DNA from: Lachnospiraceae bacterium
GTDB taxonomy: Bacteria > Bacillota > Clostridia > Lachnospirales > Lachnospiraceae
DNA length: 64,000 nt
Direction of reading: 5' to 3'
Assembly (NCBI GenBank): GCA_017436865.1
Contig: JAFSCH010000017.1
Location: 1-64,000 of the forward strand
Shown here: piece by piece, positions 17,303 to 25,176 of the stretch
Numbering within the stretch: the stretch's first letter is position 1
Layout: each line of letters opens with the position of its first letter
The notes under the pieces: generated by a model
Databases searched by the model: none
The model's input: only the letters and a program-made list of their open reading frames with translations
What the model was told of the DNA's origin: nothing
Made by a program: the position numbers and the translations under genes

Positions 17303-18619
17303 ATGAGCTTATATCAGGATATTGTAGAAGGAAAAGAGAAAGTATCGTTAGTAGGACTTGGTTATGTAGGTATGCCAATCGCAGTTGCGTTTGCAAGAAA
17401 GATTCAGGTTGTAGGATTTGACTTAAATGCGGCAAAGATTGATTTGTACAAGTCAGGAATTGATCCGACAAATGAGGTTGGTGATGAAGTAATCAAGAAT
17501 ACAACCGTAGAATTTACAGCAGATCCGACCAAATTAAAGGAAGCAAAGTTCCATATCGTAGCAGTTCCAACACCGGTTAATGATGATCATACACCGGATT
17601 TGACACCAGTAGAGGGTGCGAGCAGACTCTTAGGACAGAATTTGACCAAGGGCTCTATTGTTGTTTTTGAATCTACGGTATATCCTGGTGTAACAGAAGA
17701 TATCTGTGTTCCAATCTTAGAGAAGGAATCTGGACTTAAGTGTGGTGTGGATTTTAAGATTGGTTATTCTCCAGAGCGAATTAATCCTGGTGATAAGGTA
17801 CACAGATTAGAGACAATTACAAAGATTGTATCTGGTATGGACGAAGAAACATTAGAAGAAGTAGCAAAGGTGTACGAGCTTGTTGTAGAAGCGGGAGTAT
17901 ATCGTGCAGAGAGCATCAAGGTTGCAGAGGCTGCAAAGGTTATCGAAAACAGCCAGCGTGATATTAACATTGCATTTATGAATGAGTTATCCATTATTTT
18001 TAATAAGATGGGGATTGATACCAAGGCAGTTCTTGCGGCAGCAGGAACAAAGTGGAACTTCCTTCCATTCCAGCCGGGACTAGTGGGTGGACATTGTATC
18101 GGTGTTGATCCATACTACTTAACCTATAAAGCAGAACAGTTAGGTTATCATTCACAGATTATCCTTTCCGGTCGTCGTATCAATGATGATATGGGTAAAT
18201 ATGTTGCAGAGAATTTAGTAAAGAATTTAATCAAGGCGGATATTCCGGTTAAGGGAGCAAAGGTTGCTATCTTAGGATTTACCTTTAAGGAGAATTGTCC
18301 TGATACTAGAAATACGAAGATTATTGATATTTACAAGGAGCTTCAGGAGTATGGCATTACTGCAGTTGTAACGGATGATGACGCAGATGCACAAGAAGCT
18401 AAGAGATTGTATGGTATTGAATTCGTTCCAATGACAGAGATTAAGGATTGTGATGCGGTTGTTCTTGCAGTTGCACATGAGTCTTACAAGAAGTTGGAAA
18501 TGAAGGATATGGATGCATTATATGCAACAAAGAATAAAACAAAGGTATTAACAGATCTTAAGGGCATCTTAGATAAGAAGGCATATCAGGATGCAGGATA
18601 TCTTTATTGGAGGCTATAA
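17303..18619 (+). CDS. tviB: UDP-N-acetylhexosamine 6-dehydrogenase (TviB/WbpO type)
   Basis: A 438-residue nucleotide-sugar dehydrogenase that oxidises C6 of UDP-HexNAc to a uronic acid in two NAD-dependent steps. The NAD loop is VGLGYVGMP (17-25). Catalytic Cys265 lies in LVGGHCIGVDPYYLTYKA, and KVAEAAKVIENSQRDINIA holds the conserved helix with catalytic Lys and Asn. The sequence is of the Vi-antigen TviB/WbpO type rather than UDP-glucose dehydrogenase. Together with the WbpP-like epimerase two genes downstream it should give UDP-GalNAcA. An AGGAG site precedes ATG 17303. The stop codon is followed at once by a double-hairpin element. Confidence 0.88.
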   Translation: MSLYQDIVEGKEKVSLVGLGYVGMPIAVAFARKIQVVGFDLNAAKIDLYKSGIDPTNEVGDEVIKNTTVEFTADPTKLKEAKFHIVAVPTPVNDDHTPDLTPVEGASRLLGQNLTKGSIVVFESTVYPGVTEDICVPILEKESGLKCGVDFKIGYSPERINPGDKVHRLETITKIVSGMDEETLEEVAKVYELVVEAGVYRAESIKVAEAAKVIENSQRDINIAFMNELSIIFNKMGIDTKAVLAAAGTKWNFLPFQPGLVGGHCIGVDPYYLTYKAEQLGYHSQIILSGRRINDDMGKYVAENLVKNLIKADIPVKGAKVAILGFTFKENCPDTRNTKIIDIYKELQEYGITAVVTDDDADAQEAKRLYGIEFVPMTEIKDCDAVVLAVAHESYKKLEMKDMDALYATKNKTKVLTDLKGILDKKAYQDAGYLYWRL

Positions 18620-18682
18620 ATTGCAAAATCCATAGACGGAAGATTTTGCAATTAGCAAATTTGTGCAAAGGCACAAATTTGC
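18620..18682 (+). repeat. Double-hairpin intergenic element, copy 1
   Basis: It begins at the base after the TAA stop. Hairpin I: ATTGCAAAATC (18620-18630) pairs perfectly with GATTTTGCAAT (18642-18652) around the loop CATAGACGGAA. Hairpin II: GCAAATTTGTGC (18655-18666) pairs perfectly with GCACAAATTTGC (18671-18682) around AAAG. No T-run follows either stem. Related copies occur at 23038 and 30713, with different but still paired hairpin I stems. Confidence 0.8.
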
Positions 18683-18696
18683 ATGTGTAGAAAGTT

Positions 18697-20109
18697 ATGG
18701 TAAAAATGCGAAATAGAATAACGGATATATCGATATTTATTGTTTTTATGGCTTTTTTTGGCTTTTTGTTGATTACTGGAGAGCCTTTATATTTGGGAGA
18801 TAGCTTTCAGCATGAGATGCAGTTTGTGACAAGAGAGCCGGTGTATGCTCTGTTGATACAGTTCTTACGTTGGGTTTCACCAGAACACCACTATTGGTTT
18901 ATAATCATAGTACAAAATATTCTTGCAGTAGTAACCAATACTATTTTTATGTGTGTAGTGCTTAGAGAATGGAAGCTAAAGTGGCCTGTGCTAGTTTTAT
19001 TTGTGGCAATTTTGTTGTCGCCACATATTTTAACACCGATTGCTTCTGCTTCCGGAATGGTTATTACGAATTCGTTGCTTTCAGAAGGCATAGCTTATTC
19101 GCTATATTTGTTTTATGTTCTGTATATCTTGAAAGCAATATGGAGAATGGAGAGTGTTGGAAAAGACAGTATGCTTGCTTTTTTCTGGGCAGTCTTTATG
19201 TCTTTGGTACGTGGACAGTTTATGATACTGATTCTGGTATGGTTTTTGGCAATGGCACTAATCGCCTTTCTGCAGAAGCGTTGGAAGCAAATAGTTGTGT
19301 TTGTAGTAATGCTGGCAATTGCATTTGTGGGACGTGGTCTTATTGTGAAGACTTACAATTTCTGTGAGCAAGGATTGTTTGTAGATACGGCATCAGGGAA
19401 AGCAATGTCGATTGCAAACGTGCTGTATGTGGCAGATAGGGAAGACGGAGAAGCAATCGAAGAGGAAGGCTTGCGAGCTGCTTATTATGAAATCTTTGAT
19501 AGGGCTTATGCGGATGGAATGAATTACCAATTTTCACCGGATGGATTACTTGCAAGAGCAGCACATCATGAAGATTGCCATGATAGTTTGAACTTTGATT
19601 ATTTCGCAGTGGTAGCCAAAGAGTATGTCACGGAGACTACAGGTATTACCGTAGAAGACTATCAGCGTATGATGGTAGAAGTAGATAAGGTTGCGTCTTC
19701 GTTGATGGCAGAGCTTTTACCACAGGTATTATTAAGATATCTATATAATTATATTGCTATGGTCATGATGGGATTGATTAGAAGTGTTGCATTTCTTCAC
19801 CCAATTTTTAATTGGTATTCATTTGCAATCTATCTCATAGCAGTCATACTTATGATATATGTATGGATGAAGAAACCATGCTCTAAGGCAGCACCGTTTA
19901 TGGCATTGGTATTATTAATGATTATGGGAAATGTAGCGGGAACATCTCTGATGATTCAGTGCATTTCCAGATATATGTTATACAATCTGCCACTATTTTA
20001 TATGGCAGGATTCCTCTTGCTGATTGACTGTTTTGATATATACAACAGCAAAAGGCATGAAAAGGATAAAAAGTTACTAGAACGAAGTGACGGGAAGGAA
20101 GAAAAGTAA
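18697..20109 (+). CDS. Polytopic membrane protein, paralogue A (GT-C-like)
   Basis: A 470-residue protein with about ten hydrophobic segments and a soluble insert around residues 230-330. A paralogue is encoded at 25177. Both share a REPVYALL/REPGYCSFL-type motif in the first loop, a S/TEGIAYSL motif, an R-G/K-Q motif after the next helix, the helix pair around HPIFNWY/HPVLNWG, and a RYMLYN(L/T)PLFY ending. The first-loop acidic motif LGDSFQHEMQFVTREP is compatible with a GT-C glycosyltransferase but I do not recognise a named family. It lies between the two enzymes of the GalNAcA pathway, which suggests a role with that sugar (inference). ATG 18697 is used; ATG 18706 is possible. Confidence 0.65.
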   Translation: MVKMRNRITDISIFIVFMAFFGFLLITGEPLYLGDSFQHEMQFVTREPVYALLIQFLRWVSPEHHYWFIIIVQNILAVVTNTIFMCVVLREWKLKWPVLVLFVAILLSPHILTPIASASGMVITNSLLSEGIAYSLYLFYVLYILKAIWRMESVGKDSMLAFFWAVFMSLVRGQFMILILVWFLAMALIAFLQKRWKQIVVFVVMLAIAFVGRGLIVKTYNFCEQGLFVDTASGKAMSIANVLYVADREDGEAIEEEGLRAAYYEIFDRAYADGMNYQFSPDGLLARAAHHEDCHDSLNFDYFAVVAKEYVTETTGITVEDYQRMMVEVDKVASSLMAELLPQVLLRYLYNYIAMVMMGLIRSVAFLHPIFNWYSFAIYLIAVILMIYVWMKKPCSKAAPFMALVLLMIMGNVAGTSLMIQCISRYMLYNLPLFYMAGFLLLIDCFDIYNSKRHEKDKKLLERSDGKEEK

Positions 20110-21083
20110 TGGGATTTAGAGAATTAAGATTTCCGGAAAACAGTGTTTTCCTTGTAACAGGTGGAGCTGGTTTTATCGGTTCTAACCTTTGTGAAGCTTT
20201 AACAGATATGGGCTATCAGGTAAGATGTTTGGATGACCTTTCTACTGGTCATGAAGAAAATGTCAAGATGCTGATGGACAGACCAAATTATACGTTTATC
20301 AAGGGAGATATCAAGGATTTAGATACCTGTATGAAGGCGTGTGAAGGTGTTGATTATGTTATGAATCAGGCTGCATGGGGATCTGTTCCAAGAAGTATTG
20401 AGATGCCTTTATTCTATGAACAGAATAATATTATGGGTACTCTCAACATGATGGAAGCAGCAAGACAGCAGGGCGTTAAGAAGTTTGTTTATGCGTCTAG
20501 TTCTTCTGTTTATGGAGATCATCCTGTACTTCCAAAGAAGGAAGGACAAGAAGGTAATCTGCTCTCTCCATATGCGTTAACAAAACGAGTAGATGAGGAA
20601 TATGGAAAGCTTTACAAGAAGCTTTATGGTCTTGATACTTACGGTCTTCGCTACTTTAATGTATTCGGACGTCGTCAGGATCCAAACGGTGCTTATGCGG
20701 CTGTTATTCCAAAGTTTATTAAGCAGCTTTTAGATGGAGAGGTTCCTACGATTAACGGTGATGGTAAGCAGTCTAGAGACTTTACTTATATCGATAACGT
20801 AATCGAGGCAAATATGAGAGCATGTCTTGCATCTAGTGATGCGGCTGGAGAGGCATTCAACATTGCTTACGGTGGAAGAGAATATTTGATAGATATTTAC
20901 TACAACCTTTGCAAGGCTCTTGGTAAGGATGTAGAGCCAAACTTTGGACCGGATAGAGCAGGAGACATCAAGCATTCCAATGCGGATATTTCAAAGGCAA
21001 GAGAGTTGCTTGGATATGATCCGGATTATGACTTTGAAAAGGGTATTGCCCTTGCCATTGAATGGTACAAGGCAAATCTCTAA
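20109..21083 (+). CDS. wbpP: UDP-GlcNAc/UDP-GlcNAcA C4-epimerase (WbpP/TviC type)
   Basis: A 324-residue extended short-chain dehydrogenase/reductase that interconverts gluco and galacto forms of UDP-HexNAc or its uronate. The NAD loop is TGGAGFIGSN (17-26), the catalytic pair Tyr155-x3-Lys159 is in SPYALTKR, and SSSSVYGD supplies the Ser. The sequence QAAWGSVPRSIEMP and RYFNVFGRRQDPNGAYAAVIP match the WbpP/TviC group rather than GalE. With the TviB-like dehydrogenase it gives the UDP-GalNAcA route. Its ATG shares one base with the preceding stop (TAATG), so the two are probably coupled in translation. Confidence 0.9.
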   Translation: MGFRELRFPENSVFLVTGGAGFIGSNLCEALTDMGYQVRCLDDLSTGHEENVKMLMDRPNYTFIKGDIKDLDTCMKACEGVDYVMNQAAWGSVPRSIEMPLFYEQNNIMGTLNMMEAARQQGVKKFVYASSSSVYGDHPVLPKKEGQEGNLLSPYALTKRVDEEYGKLYKKLYGLDTYGLRYFNVFGRRQDPNGAYAAVIPKFIKQLLDGEVPTINGDGKQSRDFTYIDNVIEANMRACLASSDAAGEAFNIAYGGREYLIDIYYNLCKALGKDVEPNFGPDRAGDIKHSNADISKARELLGYDPDYDFEKGIALAIEWYKANL

Positions 21084-21104
21084 TCAATAACTTTGGAGAA
21101 TGAA

Positions 21105-21851
21105 ATGAACATTTCAATAAGAATGGATGATATTACACCTGATATGGATTGGGCAAAGTTCCTTAGATTTAAGGAACTTTGTGATCTGTATCAGGTCAAA
21201 CCGCTTATAGGGGTAGTTCCCGAAAATCAAGATGCCATGCTTCACATTGACGAGGAAAGAGATGATTTTTGGGAATGTTTATTACAGCTGGAAAAAGAAG
21301 GCTGGGTAATTGCTCAGCACGGTTACACTCATATTTATAGTACGAAGAAAAAGGGCTGTTTTCCGTTAAATGCTATTTCAGAGTATGCAGGAAAGCCCTA
21401 TGAGGAGCAGTTAGCAAATTTAAAAAAGGGCAAGCAAATTTTAGAAAGTCACGGCATTTATACCGATATTTTTATGGCACCGGCCCATTCCTATGATAAG
21501 AATACGTTGAAAGCACTAAAAGAAGCTGGATTTAGAAAGATGACAGATGGCTTTGGTGACAGACCGTATGAATGGAAGGGATTAACCTTTTATCCGATTT
21601 CTTTCAAACAAAGTAATAGCTTGAAGCAGGAAAGAGGTTATACTACCTTTGTGATTCATGCAAATACTATGAATGATAAGGATTTTGAGCGGTATGAAAA
21701 GCTCTTTGCTGAGCATAAGGACAAGTTGATTTCTTATCAGGATTATTTAAAGGTCAACACAGAAAAAAGAGGAGTTATAGGTAGAGTAAAGGAATACCTT
21801 ATGGCAATCAGTAAGTATGTGTTGGTAAGAGTGAATAGTTTGAGAAAGTAG
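21105..21851 (+). CDS. DUF2334/polysaccharide deacetylase-like protein
   Basis: A 248-residue protein with the NodB-like deacetylase signatures in shortened form: RMDDITPDMDW (the Asp pair), AQHGYTHIY (metal-binding His-x3-His) and FMAPAHSYDKNTLKALKEAG. It probably removes an N-acetyl or other acyl group from a sugar, perhaps on a lipid-linked intermediate, in the cytosol since no signal peptide is seen. ATG 21105 is preferred because GGAG at 21095-21098 lies six bases upstream; a TTG at 21093 overlaps that site. It is followed by a GT4 gene and a FemAB-like gene, forming a three-gene group. Substrate unknown. Confidence 0.8.
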   Translation: MNISIRMDDITPDMDWAKFLRFKELCDLYQVKPLIGVVPENQDAMLHIDEERDDFWECLLQLEKEGWVIAQHGYTHIYSTKKKGCFPLNAISEYAGKPYEEQLANLKKGKQILESHGIYTDIFMAPAHSYDKNTLKALKEAGFRKMTDGFGDRPYEWKGLTFYPISFKQSNSLKQERGYTTFVIHANTMNDKDFERYEKLFAEHKDKLISYQDYLKVNTEKRGVIGRVKEYLMAISKYVLVRVNSLRK

Positions 21852-21863
21852 ATGGAGACGAAA

Positions 21864-23054
21864 ATGAGCAATCAGAAAACAAACAATCCAATCCGAGTTT
21901 TGCATGTGCTGGGAACAACCAATCTTGGCGGTGCAGAAAGTAGAATTATGGAGCTGTATCGTTGCATGGATCGCAGTAAGGTACAGTTTGATTTTCTGGT
22001 GCATACCGATAAAGAAGGACATTATAGCAAGGAAATAAGAGAGCTTGGTGGGCATATATACAGTCTGCCACGCTTTCAGGTTATAAACCTTGCAGAATAT
22101 AAAAAAGCAATTAGATGCTTCTTTGCAGAACATAGGGAATTTGTAGCGATACAGGGACATATGACAAGTACGGCATCCATTTATTTGCCGATTGCAAAGA
22201 AAGCCAATCCGACCATTGTAACCATTGCACATGCTAGAAGTGCAGGTGTAGACAAAGGGCTAAAAGGATATGTAACGAAATTACTTAGAAGCTCTTTAAA
22301 ACATAAAACGGATTATTGTTTTACCTGTTCTAAGGAGGCAGGAGAGGCTGTTTTCGGCAAGGACTGGGTAAGAAAAGGAAAGGTCATTACCATACCAAAT
22401 GCCATTGATGTGAATCGTTTTCAATATAACGAAGCAGTACGAAAGGAAATAAGAGCGGAGCTTGGTATTCAGGATAAGTTCGTCATAGGTCACGTAGGAA
22501 GATTTGGTTTTATGAAGAATCATACGTATCTCGTTGATGTATTTGCTGAACTGTGTAAGCAAAGAGAGGATATGGCTCTTGTATTGATTGGTAAGGGCGA
22601 AGAAGAAGAGAATATACACAAAAAGTTGAAGAAGCTTGGAACAGAGCTGTTTGGTGATGAGCAGGCGTTGGAGAGTAAGGTACGGTTCTTAGGCAATAGA
22701 TTCGATGTAGAACGTTATTATCAGGCATTTGACTATTTTGTATTTCCATCGACCTTTGAAGGGCTTCCTGGAAGTGTTGCAGAGGCTCAGGCAGCAGGAC
22801 TTCATTGTCTGATTTCCGATAAGATTACAAGAGAGGTTGCACTTACAGAGCTTGTAACCTATCGAAGCATTGAGGAAGAACCAAGGCTCTGGGCAGAGGA
22901 AATCCTACAAAATGCTCAAAATGCATTCATTCGCAAGGATATGAGAGAAGCTATTGCACAAAAGGGCTTTGATGTAAATACACAGGCGGTATTGATGGAG
23001 AAATTCTATCGTACAGGGAAGAATCCGCCAGGGAGCAATGTGAAAAATCCATAA
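21864..23054 (+). CDS. GT4 glycosyltransferase (EpsF-like)
   Basis: A 396-residue retaining GT-B enzyme. The N-terminal domain has RVLHVLGTTNLGGAESRIMELYR and FLVHTDKEGHYSKEI, typical of EpsF-like capsule and exopolysaccharide glycosyltransferases. The C-terminal half has IGHVGRFGFMKNH and FPSTFEGLPGSVAEAQAAGL (donor binding). ATG 21864 is chosen, with GGAG at 21854-21857; the earlier in-frame ATG 21852 overlaps that site. The last codons and stop form the 5' arm and loop of the downstream double-hairpin element, so its extreme C-terminus (GSNVKNP) is partly shaped by that repeat. Sugar specificity unknown. Confidence 0.85.
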   Translation: MSNQKTNNPIRVLHVLGTTNLGGAESRIMELYRCMDRSKVQFDFLVHTDKEGHYSKEIRELGGHIYSLPRFQVINLAEYKKAIRCFFAEHREFVAIQGHMTSTASIYLPIAKKANPTIVTIAHARSAGVDKGLKGYVTKLLRSSLKHKTDYCFTCSKEAGEAVFGKDWVRKGKVITIPNAIDVNRFQYNEAVRKEIRAELGIQDKFVIGHVGRFGFMKNHTYLVDVFAELCKQREDMALVLIGKGEEEENIHKKLKKLGTELFGDEQALESKVRFLGNRFDVERYYQAFDYFVFPSTFEGLPGSVAEAQAAGLHCLISDKITREVALTELVTYRSIEEEPRLWAEEILQNAQNAFIRKDMREAIAQKGFDVNTQAVLMEKFYRTGKNPPGSNVKNP

Positions 23055-23097
23055 ACGGCAGATTTTTCACATGACGAATTTGTGTAACACAAATTCG
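23038..23097 (+). repeat. Double-hairpin intergenic element, copy 2
   Basis: Hairpin I: ATGTGAAAAATC (23038-23049) pairs perfectly with GATTTTTCACAT (23061-23072) around the 11-base loop CATAAACGGCA, nearly the same loop as copy 1. The TAA stop of the upstream gene (23052-23054) lies inside this loop. Hairpin II: CGAATTTGTGT (23075-23085) pairs with ACACAAATTCG (23087-23097). The stem sequence of hairpin I differs from copy 1 on both arms while pairing is kept. Confidence 0.78.
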
Positions 23098-23125
23098 CAG
23101 AGTTGTGAAAGGCAAGGTTAATAAT

Positions 23126-23911
23126 ATGATAGATGTCATGTATCAAAAGAAATTTCTTAAAATAAATCAGATTTGGTATCCGGGAAAGGTTACCATTTCC
23201 GAACTTCTCGGACAAAAGAGAAAGGCAGACATTCTCTTTGTTCATGGGGTGAAGAAAGAAGAAACAAAAGGTAGCTTTCGAGGCTGGCAGGAATATCATA
23301 CCTGTATGAATGATATTACAATGTCAGAGGAAGATATGCTTACCAATATTAACAAAGCAGTAAAATATCAATTTCGTCGTAGTGAAAAGGATGGAATTGA
23401 GATAAGATTCTATACTAAGGCAGATATTGAGGCAGATAGAAGTTTACTTAATACCTTTGCAGATATTTATGAGAGAATGTATCAGTCCAAGGGTTCCGAT
23501 ACCAAGCTTAACACAACAGCGATAGACCGTTATCTGGAGGCGGATTCGATTATTTTTTCCGCAGTATTACATGAGGGCGAGATTATCGTATTCCATTCCT
23601 ACATTTGTGATGAAACGGATGCAAGATTATTGCATTCTGCATCTTGTTTCCGTGAAGAAAGTGCTGACCAGTCTATGATTGGACGTGCGAACAAGCGTTT
23701 ACATTGGGAAGATATGAAATATTTTAAAGAAAAAGGACTTGTACGCTATGATTGGGGCGGAATCTCTGATTTTGAGAATCCAAATGGTATCGATGAGTTT
23801 AAGCTCAAGTTCGGCGGCGACAAGATCACATATTACAATGTGTTTACTGGCAATTCCTTGTTAGGAAAGCTTGCAGTTACAGCAATGAAACTGTTAAAGA
23901 GAGTAAACTAA
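23126..23911 (+). CDS. FemAB/GNAT-like acyltransferase
   Basis: A 261-residue protein of the FemAB-like branch of the GNAT superfamily. Supporting features are the central KYQFRRSEKDGIEIRF, the turn region ESADQSMIGRANKRLHWEDM and the hallmark YDWGGISDFENPNGIDEFK near residue 210, seen in peptidoglycan-bridge and exopolysaccharide aminoacyl/acyl transferases. It probably moves an acyl or aminoacyl group to an amino group of the glycan or its precursor; the donor is unknown. ATG 23126 is preferred, with AAGG eight bases upstream; an in-frame GTG at 23105 lies next to hairpin II of copy 2. It follows the deacetylase-like and GT4 genes, suggesting deacetylation then re-acylation (inference). Confidence 0.75.
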   Translation: MIDVMYQKKFLKINQIWYPGKVTISELLGQKRKADILFVHGVKKEETKGSFRGWQEYHTCMNDITMSEEDMLTNINKAVKYQFRRSEKDGIEIRFYTKADIEADRSLLNTFADIYERMYQSKGSDTKLNTTAIDRYLEADSIIFSAVLHEGEIIVFHSYICDETDARLLHSASCFREESADQSMIGRANKRLHWEDMKYFKEKGLVRYDWGGISDFENPNGIDEFKLKFGGDKITYYNVFTGNSLLGKLAVTAMKLLKRVN

Positions 23912-23946
23912 TTCAGAATTGCAATGCCAAGAAAGGATTAAGTAGC

Positions 23947-25131
23947 ATGCCTGATATGACTAAAAAAACAAAAATTATGTTGATTGTTCCGATGCTGGAC
24001 CAAGGCGGGTTAGAACGTGTATGTGCTTTGACGGCACAGCTTCTAAAAACTGCATATGAGGTACATCTTGTCGTATTCAACACAGAAGGCATGATTTATG
24101 ATGTATCAGGAGTACATCTGATTGATTTACAGCTAGGAGCGGTTCCGGGGAAGGTAGGCAAGATTCTGAATGTCTTGAAGCGTGTAAAGAGAGTAAAACA
24201 GCTGAAAAAAGAGCTGGATATTCAGATAAGCTATAGCTTTGGGCAAACAGCAAATATTGTTAATGTTCTTTCTAAGGTTAACGATGTTACATGGGCAGGA
24301 ATTCGAGGATATGGAGCGTTAGAAGACAAACAGGAGATGCGCTTTGTTTGTAAAAGGGCAGACAGAATGGTTAGTTGTACTAAGGTGATGGAAGCAGATA
24401 TTGCAGCAGGATTCAAGGTGAAATCTTCTGCAACTTTATACAATCCTTGCAATCTGGAAGAAATCAAACAATTTGCTAAGGAAGAGATACTGCCGGAGTT
24501 TGAAGCGTTTTTGCAAAGACCAGGAAAAACAGTGGTTTCCATGGGAAGAGCTCATGATGTAAAGGGTTTCTGGCATTTAATGAAGAGTATTTCTTTGATA
24601 AGGCAGAAGAAACACGATGTAAAGCTTATGCTAATTGGAGCAGGCGATTTTGATGAATATAAAGAACTTGCGAAGAAACTCCATATGGAGCAGGATGTAC
24701 TTTTTACAGGCGTGCAGAAAAATCCGTTTGCGTTACTGACAAGAGCGGATGTGTATGCACTGACATCGGACAGTGAAGGCTTTCCGAATGCTTTGATTGA
24801 AGCTATGGCTTGCGGACTTCCATGTGTCAGTGTAAATTGTAAGACAGGACCGGCGGAGATTTTGCAGGATGATTATCAGAAAAGTGAAAATCAAAATAAA
24901 GTATATCATGGAGATTATGGGGTGCTGACGCCGATTTTAAAAGGTGCAAAGAATTTGAATCCTGATGAAATAACAGAGGAAGAGAAAGTCTTTGCAGAAG
25001 AATTGGAAATGCTGTTAATAGATGACAACATGCGGGCAGGGTATCAGAATAAGGCAGTGAAAAGAGCAGCTGATTTCGGGATGGAAGCGTATGTGAAGGA
25101 AATAGAGAGATTAATAGCAGAAGATACGTAG
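23947..25131 (+). CDS. GT4 glycosyltransferase
   Basis: A 394-residue GT-B glycosyltransferase. KIMLIVPMLDQGGLERVCALTA at the N-terminus, split over the acceptor domain, and ALTSDSEGFPNALIEAMACG in the donor domain identify the family. A VSMGRAHDVKGFWHLMKS segment is the start of the C-terminal Rossmann domain. An insertion around residues 310-345, rich in polar residues, separates the donor motif from the end helix. ATG 23947 is preceded by AAAGGA; ATG 23956 is also possible. It lies between the FemAB-like gene and paralogue B. Donor and acceptor unknown. Confidence 0.85.
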   Translation: MPDMTKKTKIMLIVPMLDQGGLERVCALTAQLLKTAYEVHLVVFNTEGMIYDVSGVHLIDLQLGAVPGKVGKILNVLKRVKRVKQLKKELDIQISYSFGQTANIVNVLSKVNDVTWAGIRGYGALEDKQEMRFVCKRADRMVSCTKVMEADIAAGFKVKSSATLYNPCNLEEIKQFAKEEILPEFEAFLQRPGKTVVSMGRAHDVKGFWHLMKSISLIRQKKHDVKLMLIGAGDFDEYKELAKKLHMEQDVLFTGVQKNPFALLTRADVYALTSDSEGFPNALIEAMACGLPCVSVNCKTGPAEILQDDYQKSENQNKVYHGDYGVLTPILKGAKNLNPDEITEEEKVFAEELEMLLIDDNMRAGYQNKAVKRAADFGMEAYVKEIERLIAEDT

Positions 25132-25176
25132 GAAATAGGCTTGTAAAGATAGAATGATGTTGAAGAGGAGAGACCT

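Noticed and set aside
17303-18619. UDP-glucose 6-dehydrogenase
   Set aside because: Motifs and the paired WbpP-like epimerase fit the TviB/WbpO group better.
18620-18682. Double hairpins read as intrinsic terminators
   Set aside because: Stems are followed by GTGTAG or AG-rich ribosome-site sequence, not by a T-run, in all three copies; a real terminator of this locus (31881-31906) looks different.
21747-22232. Minus-strand open frame of 161 codons across a gene junction
   Set aside because: Covers the ends of the deacetylase-like and GT4 genes on the other strand; composition is that of a shadow.
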